Made by a program: the position numbers and the translations under genes. This document shows positions 9,068-17,550 of a DNA stretch of 64,000 nt, piece by piece. This DNA is from JAUNBG01 sp964442735. GTDB taxonomy: Bacteria; Planctomycetota; Planctomycetia; Pirellulales; Thermoguttaceae. Numbering within the stretch: position 1 is the first letter of the stretch; each line of letters opens with the position of its first letter. The DNA lies in NCBI GenBank assembly GCA_964442735.1, contig CAYUAP010000010.1, forward strand, positions 7,634 through 71,633, read 5' to 3'. The notes below the pieces were generated by a model. The model was not told where the DNA came from, searched no databases, and saw only the letters and a program-made list of their open reading frames with translations.

Positions 9068-10042
9068 ATGCCTAGAATAAAAAGAATCCTCGTGACTGGA
9101 GGTGCCGGGTTTATTGGTTCGCATTTATGCGAGCGCTTGGTAAAGGAAGGTCATGATGTTATTTGTGTTGATAATTTCTTTACCAGCCAGAAATCAAATA
9201 TCGTTCATCTTTTATCATGTTCCAATTTTGAATTAATTCGGCATGATATAACGTTACCTCTATTTTTGGAGGTGGACGAGATATATAATTTGGCATGTCC
9301 GGCGGCTCCTGGCCATTATCAATACAATCCGATTAAGACGATGAAGACCTCTTTAATTGGGTCGAGTAATATGTTGGGACTAGCCAAACGATGTCGGGCG
9401 AAGATATTACAGGCGTCTACGAGTGAAGTTTACGGAGATCCGGAAGTTCATCCGCAACGGGAAGATTACCGCGGGTCGGTCAATCCGATAGGGCCGCGTT
9501 CCTGTTACGACGAGGGAAAGCGGGCGGCCGAGGCTCTGTTTATGGACTATTATCGAATGCATCGTATTGAAATTCGTATTGCGCGTATTTTTAATACCTA
9601 TGGTCCAAAAATGCATCCGTTTGATGGTCGGGTCGTTTCCAATTTTATTCGACAGGCCTTAACTAGCGAACCAATAACGATTTACGGGGAGGGTGTTCAG
9701 ACGCGTTCCTTCTGCTATTGTTCCGATTTGGTTGAAGGTCTGATTCGGTTAATGGAGAACGATAAAAATTTTATTGGACCGGTAAATATAGGAAATCCTG
9801 GAGAATTCACAATACTTGAGTTGGCAAAAATGGTTCAAGTATTAACGGGAGTAGACAGAGAGTTTGTCTACAAACCTTTGCCACAGGACGATCCATGTCG
9901 TCGCAAGCCGGATATTACACTAGCGAAGGAAATCCTGGATTGGAGTCCGAAGATCCCCCTACAGGAAGGTCTGGCACAAACGATTGAATGGTTTCGAGAT
10001 ATAGATCTCGACCATTATCGACCGCCGACACCCAATTATTAA
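9068..10042 (+). CDS. UDP-glucuronate decarboxylase-like NAD-dependent epimerase
   Basis: This extended short-chain dehydrogenase has the Rossmann motif TGGAGFIG (residues 10-17), the catalytic Tyr147 and Lys151 in YDEGK, and family features of UDP-xylose synthases: VDNFFTSQK, NLACPAAPGHYQ, IARIFNTYGP and YGEGVQTRSFCY. The known reaction converts UDP-glucuronate to UDP-xylose with bound NAD, feeding cell-surface polysaccharide synthesis. The start at Met6 of the longest frame (9068) gives the usual MPRIKRILVTGG beginning; an ATG at 9053 is also in frame. It stands alone between the secretin promoter and proS. A closely related dTDP-glucose dehydratase activity is less likely. Confidence 0.85.
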   Translation: MPRIKRILVTGGAGFIGSHLCERLVKEGHDVICVDNFFTSQKSNIVHLLSCSNFELIRHDITLPLFLEVDEIYNLACPAAPGHYQYNPIKTMKTSLIGSSNMLGLAKRCRAKILQASTSEVYGDPEVHPQREDYRGSVNPIGPRSCYDEGKRAAEALFMDYYRMHRIEIRIARIFNTYGPKMHPFDGRVVSNFIRQALTSEPITIYGEGVQTRSFCYCSDLVEGLIRLMENDKNFIGPVNIGNPGEFTILELAKMVQVLTGVDREFVYKPLPQDDPCRRKPDITLAKEILDWSPKIPLQEGLAQTIEWFRDIDLDHYRPPTPNY

Positions 10043-10072
10043 ACGATTCCGTTACCCGATTCCACAAACCTT

Positions 10073-10091
10073 GCAGGTGTTTTTTACCTGC
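10073..10091 (+). terminator. Short hairpin after the epimerase gene
   Basis: GCAGGT and ACCTGC form a 6-bp stem around a T-rich loop, 31 bases after the epimerase stop. There is no strong T-run after the stem, so it is at best a weak terminator. Confidence 0.25.
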
Positions 10092-10148
10092 GAACCACGA
10101 TTATGTTTTTTGCAAAATTGAAGAAGAGAGAATTTGGAGAATTAACTG

Positions 10149-11912
10149 ATGAAATGGTCTAAAACATTGATACCCACAATGAAGGAAACTCCTGATGGTG
10201 CAGAGATTCCGAGTCATATTTTAATGCTGCGCGCCGGTTTGATATCACAGGTCATGGCCGGAGCCTATTCCTATCTTCCGTTAGGGCTTCGTTCCCTGCA
10301 AAAGGCAATTGGTATTGTGCGCGAAGAGATGAACGCGGCAGGTTGTATTGAAGTCTTTTTGACGGCAATGTGTCCTATTTCCCTTTACGAGCAGACGCAT
10401 CGGGTGGAAGCGTTCGGTGATGTTTTGGTAAAAGCGGTTCTACCACGCGCTGGTAAAAAGGTTCCAATCGCCTTCTGTCCGACCCATGAAGAGGAGATTA
10501 CGGATCTGGTGGCCCATTATATTTCCAGTTATCGACAACTTCCGATCACGTTATATCAGATTCAGACGAAGTTCCGAAACGAGGAACGTCCTAAATTCGG
10601 TATTCTTCGAACGAGTGAATTCATGATGAAGGATGCGTACAGTTTCCATACGAATTTGGAGTCGCTTAATGAAACCTACAAGGTTATGTACGCCGCCTAT
10701 TGCCGTATATTCAAGCGTTGTGGACTGCATTATCTGCCTGTAGAGGCGGAGTCGGGACCTATTGGTGGTGATGCCTCGCATGAATTCATGATTCCGTCGC
10801 CCAATGGGGAGGACAAGGTCGTCTGCTGTCCCGTCTGTCATTATGCCGCCAATACGGAGAAGGCGGAGATCGGAGGAACCGGACCGGAAGCCCCTGATGA
10901 TAGTGTTCCGCGTAAACCACTGACACTCAAGGAGACTCCGAATGTTCATACCATTGACCATGTTTGTACCTTCTTTAAGGCAAAACAGCAGCAGGTTGTT
11001 AAAACCTTGATCTATTCGATTGACGGAGTTCCCGTTGCGGTTCTTGTTCGCGGTGATCACGATGTAAACGAAAACAAACTGAAACGGGCACTCCAGGCGG
11101 ATTCCGTTGAACTAGCGAATGAAGAGACGATAGAAAAAGTAACAGGAGCCCCTGTCGGCTTCGCGGGTCCGGTGGGACTCAAGGAAAAAATACGTATTGT
11201 GGCCGATTATACGATTCGGGGTATGGTCAATTATATTGTCGGGGCCAATCAGCCGGAGAAACATTATTTGAACGCCAATATGGTTCGTGACTTCGATGTA
11301 GACTTGTTTGCCGATCTGCGTAATGCGGAAGCAGGTGATCCCTGTCCACACTGTATGGAAAAAATGACGATTCGAAACGCAATTGAAGTCGGACATGTCT
11401 TCAAACTGGGAACGAAATATTCCGAAGCCTTGAATGCGAAGTTCGCGGATGTCGACGAAACTCTCAAGACCGTTATTATGGGCTGTTACGGAATCGGTGT
11501 CAATCGTATTGTCGCCGGAATAGTGGAAACGAGTTACGATGATCATGGTATTATCTGGCCTATGGCGCTAGCTCCCTATGAAGTCTGTATTAGTCCGGTT
11601 AAGGTGGACGAAGAGAGTATGGCGGTTGCCAATCGTCTGCACGACGAATTAACGGCACAAGGAATTGAGGTTCTTCTGGATGATCGGGATCAACGGGCTG
11701 GGGTTAAGTTTAAGGATGCCGACTTAATTGGGTTCCCCCTCCGAATTACGATTGGTACCAAAGGCCTGACCGAAGGTAAACTGGAGCTTAAATGGCGCTG
11801 GAACACTGATTCGGAAATGATCGCACTCGAAGGTGCCGTTGAACAAATTACAGCACTGGTCCAGGAAGAGCGAAAAACAGGGGCCCGATTCACCGCCTCC
11901 AAAAAAGTGTAA
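10149..11912 (+). CDS. proS: Proline--tRNA ligase
   Basis: The 587-residue product is a class II aminoacyl-tRNA synthetase that charges tRNA-Pro in the cytosol. It starts with the bacterial-type MKWSKTLIPTMKETP. Motif 2 is seen in TKFRNEERPKFGILRTSEF and the GDASHEF segment precedes the insertion. An insertion (editing-like) domain spans about residues 230-390, followed by motif 3 (GCYGIGVNRIVAGIVE) and an anticodon-binding domain (YEVCISPV to the end). A CPVC/CPHC cysteine pattern flanks the insertion and may bind a metal; I infer this from spacing only. Length matches the long bacterial ProRS type. Confidence 0.95.
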   Translation: MKWSKTLIPTMKETPDGAEIPSHILMLRAGLISQVMAGAYSYLPLGLRSLQKAIGIVREEMNAAGCIEVFLTAMCPISLYEQTHRVEAFGDVLVKAVLPRAGKKVPIAFCPTHEEEITDLVAHYISSYRQLPITLYQIQTKFRNEERPKFGILRTSEFMMKDAYSFHTNLESLNETYKVMYAAYCRIFKRCGLHYLPVEAESGPIGGDASHEFMIPSPNGEDKVVCCPVCHYAANTEKAEIGGTGPEAPDDSVPRKPLTLKETPNVHTIDHVCTFFKAKQQQVVKTLIYSIDGVPVAVLVRGDHDVNENKLKRALQADSVELANEETIEKVTGAPVGFAGPVGLKEKIRIVADYTIRGMVNYIVGANQPEKHYLNANMVRDFDVDLFADLRNAEAGDPCPHCMEKMTIRNAIEVGHVFKLGTKYSEALNAKFADVDETLKTVIMGCYGIGVNRIVAGIVETSYDDHGIIWPMALAPYEVCISPVKVDEESMAVANRLHDELTAQGIEVLLDDRDQRAGVKFKDADLIGFPLRITIGTKGLTEGKLELKWRWNTDSEMIALEGAVEQITALVQEERKTGARFTASKKV

Positions 11913-12067
11913 AACAAGATACGAACAATAATAAATTTTGGGAAATAATAAAAATCATGTATCAGGTCCTATCGGTATTAATTTTGGTTTGCAGTAGTTT
12001 TTTACTTGTATCCCCCGTAAATCAGGTTTCTAACGGTCATAATACCGTTGTCAAGAAGGAGAAAGCG

Positions 12068-12568
12068 ATGTTTTATGGTAAATTATCGGAGATGGATTCC
12101 ACTTCACCGTGTTTGACTCAATATCCGGAATCGGTTCGCAAGGCGTTCGATTGGTTAAAGAAAAATGACTTGACCAAGCTACCCATCGGGAAAACGGTTA
12201 TTGATGGGGATAATGTCTATGTCAATATATCGGAATACGAACCGAAGCCGGTAACGGAAGCTGTGGGAGAAGCGCATCGTCAATATATCGATATCCAGAT
12301 TCTTCTATCGGGAGAAGAACTCGTTGGCTGTATGCCCATGTCCGATGATCTTCCCATTGTAAAGGAATACGACACGCAAAAAGATTATCTGCTTGTGGAT
12401 AAAAAAGTCATGCCGTTTTTAGCGATAGAGGAAGATTCGCCCAATCGACTGATTTTAAAGGAGGGAATGTTCGTTCTATTTACGCCGAAAGATCTTCATG
12501 CCCCAAGTTTAGTCAGTAAAAAGGGGATTAAGGTCAAGAAGGCCGTTTTTAAATGCAAGGTTAAATAG
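12068..12568 (+). CDS. YhcH/YjgK/YiaL family protein
   Basis: The family core is seen in YVNISEYEPKP, EAHRQYIDIQILLSGEE and the C-terminal LFTPKDLHAPSL, a double-stranded beta-helix fold with a probable metal site (the HRQYID and DLHAP histidines). Members are linked to sialic acid and other sugar catabolism. The start at 12068 has AGGAG six bases upstream and gives the usual compact cytosolic length (166 residues). An in-frame ATG at 11957 would add a hydrophobic, signal-peptide-like leader (VLSVLILVCSSFLLVSP) but has no clear ribosome binding site. Both forms are possible. rlmN starts 9 bases downstream. Confidence 0.75.
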   Translation: MFYGKLSEMDSTSPCLTQYPESVRKAFDWLKKNDLTKLPIGKTVIDGDNVYVNISEYEPKPVTEAVGEAHRQYIDIQILLSGEELVGCMPMSDDLPIVKEYDTQKDYLLVDKKVMPFLAIEEDSPNRLILKEGMFVLFTPKDLHAPSLVSKKGIKVKKAVFKCKVK

Positions 12569-12577
12569 TGAACAGAC

Positions 12578-13654
12578 ATGCCTCAACGATATTTTTTAGA
12601 CCAGACGAAGGAGGAATTGGAGCTTCAATTTAAGGAGCTTGGTCTTCCCCATTACCGATTAGGTCAGGTTCGGCGTTGGATATTTTCGCGCAAAACGGAT
12701 CGAGTTGAGGCCATGACTGATTTATCGAAGGAACTTCGTCGTACACTGTCTCAATATTATACGGTCAGTGAAACGGAAGGATCCCTCTATTCCGGCCAAC
12801 TTGTCAAGGAGTATGTATCATCGGATGAAACGCGGAAGATACTCCTGGAGTTTCCGGACGGAAATCGGGTGGAGTCGGTTTTATTACGGGATGACCGGAA
12901 TCATCGTACCGGTTGTATTAGTACCCAGGTTGGTTGTGCAATGGGGTGTCGTTTCTGTGCCAGCGGTCTGGACGGATATATCCGCAATTTAACGCGCGGT
13001 GAAATTCTGGAGCAGATACTCCGATTAAACGCTCTTCTGCCAATAGACGAACGATTAACGCATTTAGTGATCATGGGAACCGGCGAACCAACGCTCAATT
13101 TAGATGCCCTTTTATCAGCGTTATCGGATGCTACGGCCCAGGACGGTCTGGATATTGGCAATCGCAGGGTAACGATATCGACCGTTGGTCTTCCGGATGG
13201 TATTCGCAAAATGGCAGATGCCAATATTCCCTATAAACTGGCTGTATCACTCCATGCCTCCAATGACGAACTCCGTAATCAGATCATACCCCAGAATCGG
13301 CATACGGGAATAGACGCAATTTTAAATGCCGCAGATTTCTATTTTCAATCGACCGGGCGACGTGTCACCTATGAATATATTCTGATTGCCGATCTGAATT
13401 CGAAGCCGGTTCATGCCCGGGAACTGGCCCGACTTTTAAAACGACGAACCGCTATCGTCAATTTAATTCCCTATAATCCGATAGAGGAACTCCCCTATAA
13501 AGCACCTTCATCCAATACGGTTGAACAATTCGAATCGATACTCAAGCAGGAGGAAATACAGGTTAAGACAAGGATTCGCAAGGGCGATCGAATTAACGCC
13601 GCTTGTGGTCAGCTTCGCCGTGGATATCGTCCTGACGAAAAACATCCGGAATAA
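12578..13654 (+). CDS. rlmN: 23S rRNA (adenine-2503-C2)-methyltransferase RlmN
   Basis: A radical SAM enzyme that methylates A2503 of 23S rRNA and A37 of some tRNAs. The cluster motif is CAMGCRFC (Cys120, Cys124, Cys127). Family blocks VESVLLRD, CISTQVGC, MGTGEPTLN and LAVSLHAS are present, and the methyl-carrying Cys lies near the end in NAACGQLR (Cys343). The 358-residue length is normal. It follows the YhcH-like gene by 9 bases and is probably co-transcribed with it. Confidence 0.95.
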   Translation: MPQRYFLDQTKEELELQFKELGLPHYRLGQVRRWIFSRKTDRVEAMTDLSKELRRTLSQYYTVSETEGSLYSGQLVKEYVSSDETRKILLEFPDGNRVESVLLRDDRNHRTGCISTQVGCAMGCRFCASGLDGYIRNLTRGEILEQILRLNALLPIDERLTHLVIMGTGEPTLNLDALLSALSDATAQDGLDIGNRRVTISTVGLPDGIRKMADANIPYKLAVSLHASNDELRNQIIPQNRHTGIDAILNAADFYFQSTGRRVTYEYILIADLNSKPVHARELARLLKRRTAIVNLIPYNPIEELPYKAPSSNTVEQFESILKQEEIQVKTRIRKGDRINAACGQLRRGYRPDEKHPE

Positions 13655-13695
13655 ACATTACACTCCAAACATATTGTTTTACTGCTGTACAGAAT

Positions 13696-14529
13696 TTATT
13701 TCGCTCTTTCTTCCAAAACGATATCGGGACGGTTTGTGGTAATTGACTCTATTTTCCAATTGATCATACGACGGATATCGTCCTTGTTATCGACAGTCCA
13801 GCACCAGACAGAAATGTTCGCATCCCGTAATTTTTTGAGTAATTCCGGAGAAAGGGAGGAATAGGCAATATCGACAACATTCGTATGGCATTCCTTTAAG
13901 GTTTTGATGATAATTTCGGCCATTTGTTCCGGAGTATATTCGCTTTGTTTATAGCTACAGAGCCAGGCTGTACAAATTTCCGGTCCGAATTCTCGATATT
14001 TTTTTACACGAGTTGCCTCGAAATCGATAATTACGGCTGTTTTTTCCATTTTGTGTTTGCGAATCATGTCAACAACCTCTTTTTCGAAGCCAAATTCTTT
14101 AACTTCGATAACAGGACGACATTTTGTCCCCTTTAGGAGGAGCATGGCAGCTTCGAAGGTAGGAACTTTTTCGCCCTTGAATTTTCCATCGAATTCTTTT
14201 TTACATTTATTGGGTTCATAATTACGAAGTTGTCCGAAGGTCAGATCGGAGATTTTTTTATCGATACCGGCAGTACGTTTGAGGGAAGCATCGTGTGATA
14301 GAACAATAACGCCATCAGAAGTGCGACGCAGGTCCATTTCACAACCTTGTGCACCACTTTTAATAGCTCCCATTATGGAACTGGTCGTATTTTCAGGATA
14401 GAAGGCCGAAAATCCGCGATGGGCGACTACCGGTGTTTGCGGAATCGGTGGAAACACTTCCTGGGAATACATTTGAGTACACAAACTTAATACCAATAAC
14501 AACAGAAACAATGAATTTGTTTTTTTCAT
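13696..14529 (-). CDS. Secreted glycerophosphodiester phosphodiesterase
   Basis: The start at 14529 has AAGGA eight bases upstream and yields a clean signal peptide (MKKTNSLFLLLLVLSLCTQMYSQ). The mature protein is a GDPD TIM barrel: AHRGFSAFYPENT (catalytic His and metal-binding Glu), CEMDLRRTSDGVIVLSHD, and the C-terminal VWCWTVDNKDDI. Such enzymes release glycerol 3-phosphate from deacylated phospholipids. The signal peptide puts it outside the inner membrane, suggesting phospholipid or phosphate scavenging. The longer frame to 14583 adds only an implausible leader. Confidence 0.88.
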   Translation of the reverse strand: MKKTNSLFLLLLVLSLCTQMYSQEVFPPIPQTPVVAHRGFSAFYPENTTSSIMGAIKSGAQGCEMDLRRTSDGVIVLSHDASLKRTAGIDKKISDLTFGQLRNYEPNKCKKEFDGKFKGEKVPTFEAAMLLLKGTKCRPVIEVKEFGFEKEVVDMIRKHKMEKTAVIIDFEATRVKKYREFGPEICTAWLCSYKQSEYTPEQMAEIIIKTLKECHTNVVDIAYSSLSPELLKKLRDANISVWCWTVDNKDDIRRMINWKIESITTNRPDIVLEERAK

Positions 14530-14628
14530 TATAAATTTCCTTAATATTGAACCAGAGTGAATAATACAGGTACGAATCTTCATGTTCCGTCCTCTTTTCG
14601 TCGTCTATTATATACAAATTTTTCTACT

Positions 14629-14735
14629 GTTCACAGGGTGGTGTGATAAAATCTGTTATTTTGACAGCAGGACTGGAACGCGGACATCTCGTCCACCTCG
14701 CCGCTAAACTGGCATCCCGCCTGTTTCAAAAAAAG
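14629..14735 (+). repeat. Degenerate third repeat type (family C)
   Basis: The segment starting near ctgttcacagggtg and running through gacagcaggactggaac to cggacatctcgtccacctcg and catcccgcctgtttc resembles 28096-28175 and, in its second half, 60622-60681. It shares the hairpin logic of family A (ggac-tctc-gtcc) but lacks the A termini. It may be a decayed relative; support is by eye only. Confidence 0.35.
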
Positions 14736-14742
14736 GAATTTC

Positions 14743-15048
14743 GTAACCATTCATGAACGATTTTGGAACCATGGATATCACGGATAAACACAGATAGTCT
14801 ACGATAAAATACAATATTTTACAATAACAGACTAAACATTTTATCTGTTATACGTTAGGACGTTATAAATTCGGCATTTCCTGGGAGCGCGGACGTCTCG
14901 TCCGCATCTCCGCAAAACAGGCGTCTCGCCTGTTTTGAACAATAGATTTTTATAACGGCCTTGAGTATATAATAAATAATTTTATCATAAAAAAGTTTGT
15001 TTGCCAAAAAACTATCCATGGTTTCACTTTATATCCGTGAATGGTTAC
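14743..15048 (+). repeat. Family B element (B1) interrupted by a family A element
   Basis: The left end reads GTAACCATTCATGAACG and the right end GTGAATGGTTAC, the inverted termini of family B. The 8 bases outside each end are GGAATTTC and GGAATTTA, a target duplication with one mismatch. The inner body (ggataaacacagata, tacaatattttacaataaca, then ttatcataaaaaagtttgtttgcc) matches the other B copies. A family A element (14851-14969) sits inside. Confidence 0.85.
14851..14969 (+). repeat. Family A element (A1) nested in B1
   Basis: The left terminus TTAGGACGTTATAAA and right terminus TTTATAACGGCCTTGAGTA are inverted copies. Inside are hairpins gcggacg-tct-cgtccgc and aaaacaggcg-tct-cgcctgtttt. 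This copy lacks the gcctgacggcaggc cassette seen in others and carries the private variant catctccgc between the hairpins. Confidence 0.85.
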
Positions 15049-15146
15049 GGAATTTAAAACGACCTTGAGTATACTTGTCGTTACCCTCCATTCATGAACA
15101 TTCCAAGTGGTGGTGATATAGTCATGCCCAGTATAACTTCGTCGGT

Positions 15147-15327
15147 ATGTCTGGTGTCTGTGTGTCTGTGTGTCTGTGTGTCTGTGTATCTGTGTGTCTG
15201 GTGTCTGTGTGTCTGTGTGTCTGTGTGTCTGTGTGTCTGTGTGTCTGGTGTCTGTGTGTCTGGTGTCTGTTTGTCTATCTGTCTATCTGTCAGTCTGTCT
15301 ATCTGTCTATCTGTCTGTCTGTCTGTC
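15147..15327. repeat. Long TCTG/TGTG/TCTA microsatellite
   Basis: About 180 bases built from TCTG, TGTG and TCTA tetranucleotides, lying 27 bases beyond the stop of the Rpn 3' fragment. The second duplication copy has the same tract shortened to about 75 bases (15971-16043). It has no coding role; frames through it on both strands are artefacts. Confidence 0.9.
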
Positions 15328-15354
15328 AAAAAAAACGGAAGATTTTAAAACAGT

Positions 15355-15657
15355 CTATAGTTCCTTGATAAACTCGTCAATATCTTTACAATTCAGGGCT
15401 GTTATAAAGAGTGCATCAACGGTATCGAGATTATTTTGTTTTCTAATTTTATCCTGAATTTCTTCCGGAATGGACTTAAAGCGATTTTCCAAAATAGAAA
15501 TTATTCCTTCTATTTTACCTTCTATTTTTCCTTCTATTTTTCCTTCTATTTTTCCTTCTATTTTAGATTCTCTTTTAATTTTACCGATTAAAGTAACCAT
15601 TTTTTTTCCTCCTTTTTTTATTGAATAAATAAAAGACATCACAGAGTGACGATATAT
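15355..15657 (-). pseudogene. Truncated 3' copy of the Rpn-type nuclease gene
   Basis: This fragment repeats the C-terminal part of the intact gene at 16072-17208, from the GGKKMVTLIGKIKRE segment to the same stop. It lacks the catalytic domain. It has a one-base difference in a poly-A/T run (7 against 6) that breaks the frame upstream of KKGGKK, and five instead of three KIEG units. The 5' side is replaced by a family A element. Confidence 0.85.
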
Positions 15658-15793
15658 ACTGTACGACGTTATAAAGGTATTTCCCGGGAGCGCGGACGCC
15701 ATGCCTGACGGCAGGCAGGTCTCGTCCGCATCTCCGCAAAACAGGCGTCTCGCCTGTTTTGAACAATAGATTTTTATAACGGCCTTGAGTATA
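15655..15793 (+). repeat. Family A element (A2), apparent hybrid
   Basis: The left part has terminus TACTGTACGACGTTATAAA and the gcctgacggcaggc cassette, as in most A copies. The right part carries A1's private catctccgc variant and A1's flanking B half. It therefore looks like a recombinant of an A copy once inserted in the Rpn gene with A1. Confidence 0.75.
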
Positions 15794-15970
15794 TAATAAA
15801 TAATTTTATCATAAAAAAGTTTGTTTGCCAAAAAACTATCCATGGTTTCACTTTATATCCGTGAATGGTTACGGAATTTAAAACGACCTTGAGTATACTT
15901 GTCGTTACCCTCCATTCATGAACATTCCAAGTGGTGGTGATATAGTCATGCCCAGTATAACTTCGTCGGT

Positions 15971-16043
15971 ATGTCTGGTATCTGGTGTCTGGTGTCTGTG
16001 TGTCTATCTGTATGTCTGTCTATCTGTCTATCTGTCTGTCTGT
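15971..16043. repeat. Short TCTG microsatellite, second copy
   Basis: This is the shortened partner of the 15147-15327 tract, 28 bases beyond the stop of the intact Rpn gene. Its length difference shows the tract is unstable. Confidence 0.85.
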
Positions 16044-16071
16044 CAAAAAAACCGGAAGATTTTAAAACAGT

Positions 16072-17208
16072 CTATAGTTCCTTGATAAACTCGTCAATAT
16101 CTTTACAATTCAGGGCTGTTATAAAGAGTGCATCAACGGTATCGAGATTATTTTGTTTTCTAATTTTATCCTGAATTTCTTCCGGAATGGACTTAAAGCG
16201 ATTTTCCAAAATAGAAATTATTCCTTCTATTTTACCTTCTATTTTACCTTCTATTTTACATTCTCTTTTAATTTTACCGATTAAAGTAACCATTTTTTTT
16301 CCTCCTTTTTTATTGAATAAATAAAAGACATCACAGAGTGACGATATATTATCTTCGGTTATTTGTGTACTATTTGATACAACGTAGGCAAAAATAGCAT
16401 CGGCGAGTAGTTTATAATACAGATCACCTGCATAGGGTTGAAGTGCTAAAAGTGCCTCCATTGTTATATCATTAATTTCAGGATCGTGAATTGACTGCAT
16501 AATTCGCATAATATACAATAATTCAGGAGCGTCTTTATCAGAGAGAAGTGTATTCGGGTTTGGATCTTGTAAATTAATAATAACGGGTTCCATATTCAAA
16601 AAGGATTTTTGAATAATCTTTAATTCTCCTCGCATTTCCGGAGTTTTTTTATCTTTTGGTATCATTATTTTATGATAAAGGTCTTTAAGTCGGGAAGGAC
16701 CCTTAAAATTTTTTCCTGGTGCCTGATTTATAATGACACCCATCGTTGGAGAAAAGAAAAAACATGGTACTTTTAATTGTATTGCTTGTCGCCATTCCTC
16801 CATCATACTAAAAATGGAATATCGAGCCGTTTGAAAAACCGTCATACGATCTTTATATGATTTATGCTCCAATATAACACGAAGTTGAATTCCAAAATTC
16901 ATTTCTTTAAAAGGAATATAGTAAACCAGGTCGGGCATATGTTCATGAAATGCATTATCCTTGAGAGGAACGGTTATGACTTGTAATTGATTAAAATCGA
17001 GTAGCAGACTAAAATTTGGAAATTTAAGTTTAAAGAGAGCTTGTGCAAAAACTCTAGCAAAAATAACGAGTCCAAAAACATATTTAAAAAAGGCGTCATG
17101 CTTAACATGAAACAATTTTATTAAGTCAATGACGGTTAATCGGTCGAATGTTTTTTGTACTTGACCTTCGTTTTCCACCTTTTGTTGGTTTTCATTATTA
17201 TCAGTCAT
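16072..17208 (-). CDS. Rpn-type PD-(D/E)XK nuclease / YhgA-like transposase family protein
   Basis: The start at 17208 has AGGA upstream and gives 378 residues; the longer frame to 17406 adds a repeat-like leader without merit. The N-terminal part reads HDAFFKYVF, then MPDLVYYI and VILEHKSYKDRM, matching the catalytic Asp and Glu-x-Lys layout of the Rpn/Transposase_31 group, followed by IFSMMEEWRQ and a VPCFFFSPTMGVIIN strand. Known members (E. coli RpnA) are DNA endonucleases that raise recombination. The C-terminus has three KIEG tetrapeptides and an amphipathic tail. Its 3' end is duplicated next door. The 5' leader (17231-17293) has three imperfect repeats close to ttatcttttaagatatattga. 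Confidence 0.8.
   Translation of the reverse strand: MTDNNENQQKVENEGQVQKTFDRLTVIDLIKLFHVKHDAFFKYVFGLVIFARVFAQALFKLKFPNFSLLLDFNQLQVITVPLKDNAFHEHMPDLVYYIPFKEMNFGIQLRVILEHKSYKDRMTVFQTARYSIFSMMEEWRQAIQLKVPCFFFSPTMGVIINQAPGKNFKGPSRLKDLYHKIMIPKDKKTPEMRGELKIIQKSFLNMEPVIINLQDPNPNTLLSDKDAPELLYIMRIMQSIHDPEINDITMEALLALQPYAGDLYYKLLADAIFAYVVSNSTQITEDNISSLCDVFYLFNKKGGKKMVTLIGKIKRECKIEGKIEGKIEGIISILENRFKSIPEEIQDKIRKQNNLDTVDALFITALNCKDIDEFIKEL
16231..16261 (-). repeat. 12-bp in-frame repeats (KIEG) in the Rpn gene
   Basis: Three tandem 12-base units encode KIEG near the C-terminal tail. The duplicated fragment has five units at 15510-15565. The difference shows recent unit gain or loss in steps that keep the frame. 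Confidence 0.75.
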
Positions 17209-17483
17209 ATTATTCCTGTAGAAGAAAATGTTGTTATCTCTCAAGATATGTTTGTTATCTTTTAAGATGTATTGATTATCTTTTAAGACATATTGATGGG
17301 CATTTCCGAAAACCGTCCGGGGACTCTTGTGTCTCGACGGACCCTTTCCCTGTTTTACAGGACTTGGTAAAATCGAAAAATAGAAAAAACGGGTTTTAAG
17401 AATCACCTTTTATATTTTAGTTTGTGATGGCGATAATACAAGATATAAAATTTTGGAAATAATAAAAATAGTCGAATAAAACG

Positions 17484-17522
17484 ATCCCCGGGACTTCAAT
17501 CAATATTGAAATTCACGGGGAT
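17484..17522 (-). terminator. Intrinsic terminator of clpB
   Basis: On the minus strand ATCCCCG pairs with CGGGGAT and an inner stem forms from TTTCAAT/ATTGAA, followed directly by cgttttatt. It lies 29 bases after the clpB stop, as expected for a Rho-independent terminator. Confidence 0.75.
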
Positions 17523-17550
17523 TTGTAATGTTTCTTCTGTAAAGCGGTGT

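Larger units (their letters stand above)
14870..16347. repeat. Tandem duplication of A element, B right half, TCTG tract and Rpn gene 3' end
   Basis: Copy 1 runs from within A1 to 15657 and copy 2 from within A2 (15655) to 16347. Both hold, in order, the A right half, the right half of a B element, a unique spacer (acttgtcgttaccctcc and on), a TCTG-type tract and the 3' end of the Rpn gene. Copy 1 ends exactly where the left terminus of A2 begins. Differences are a longer TCTG tract and two more 12-bp units in copy 1, and a one-base homopolymer change. Confidence 0.85.
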
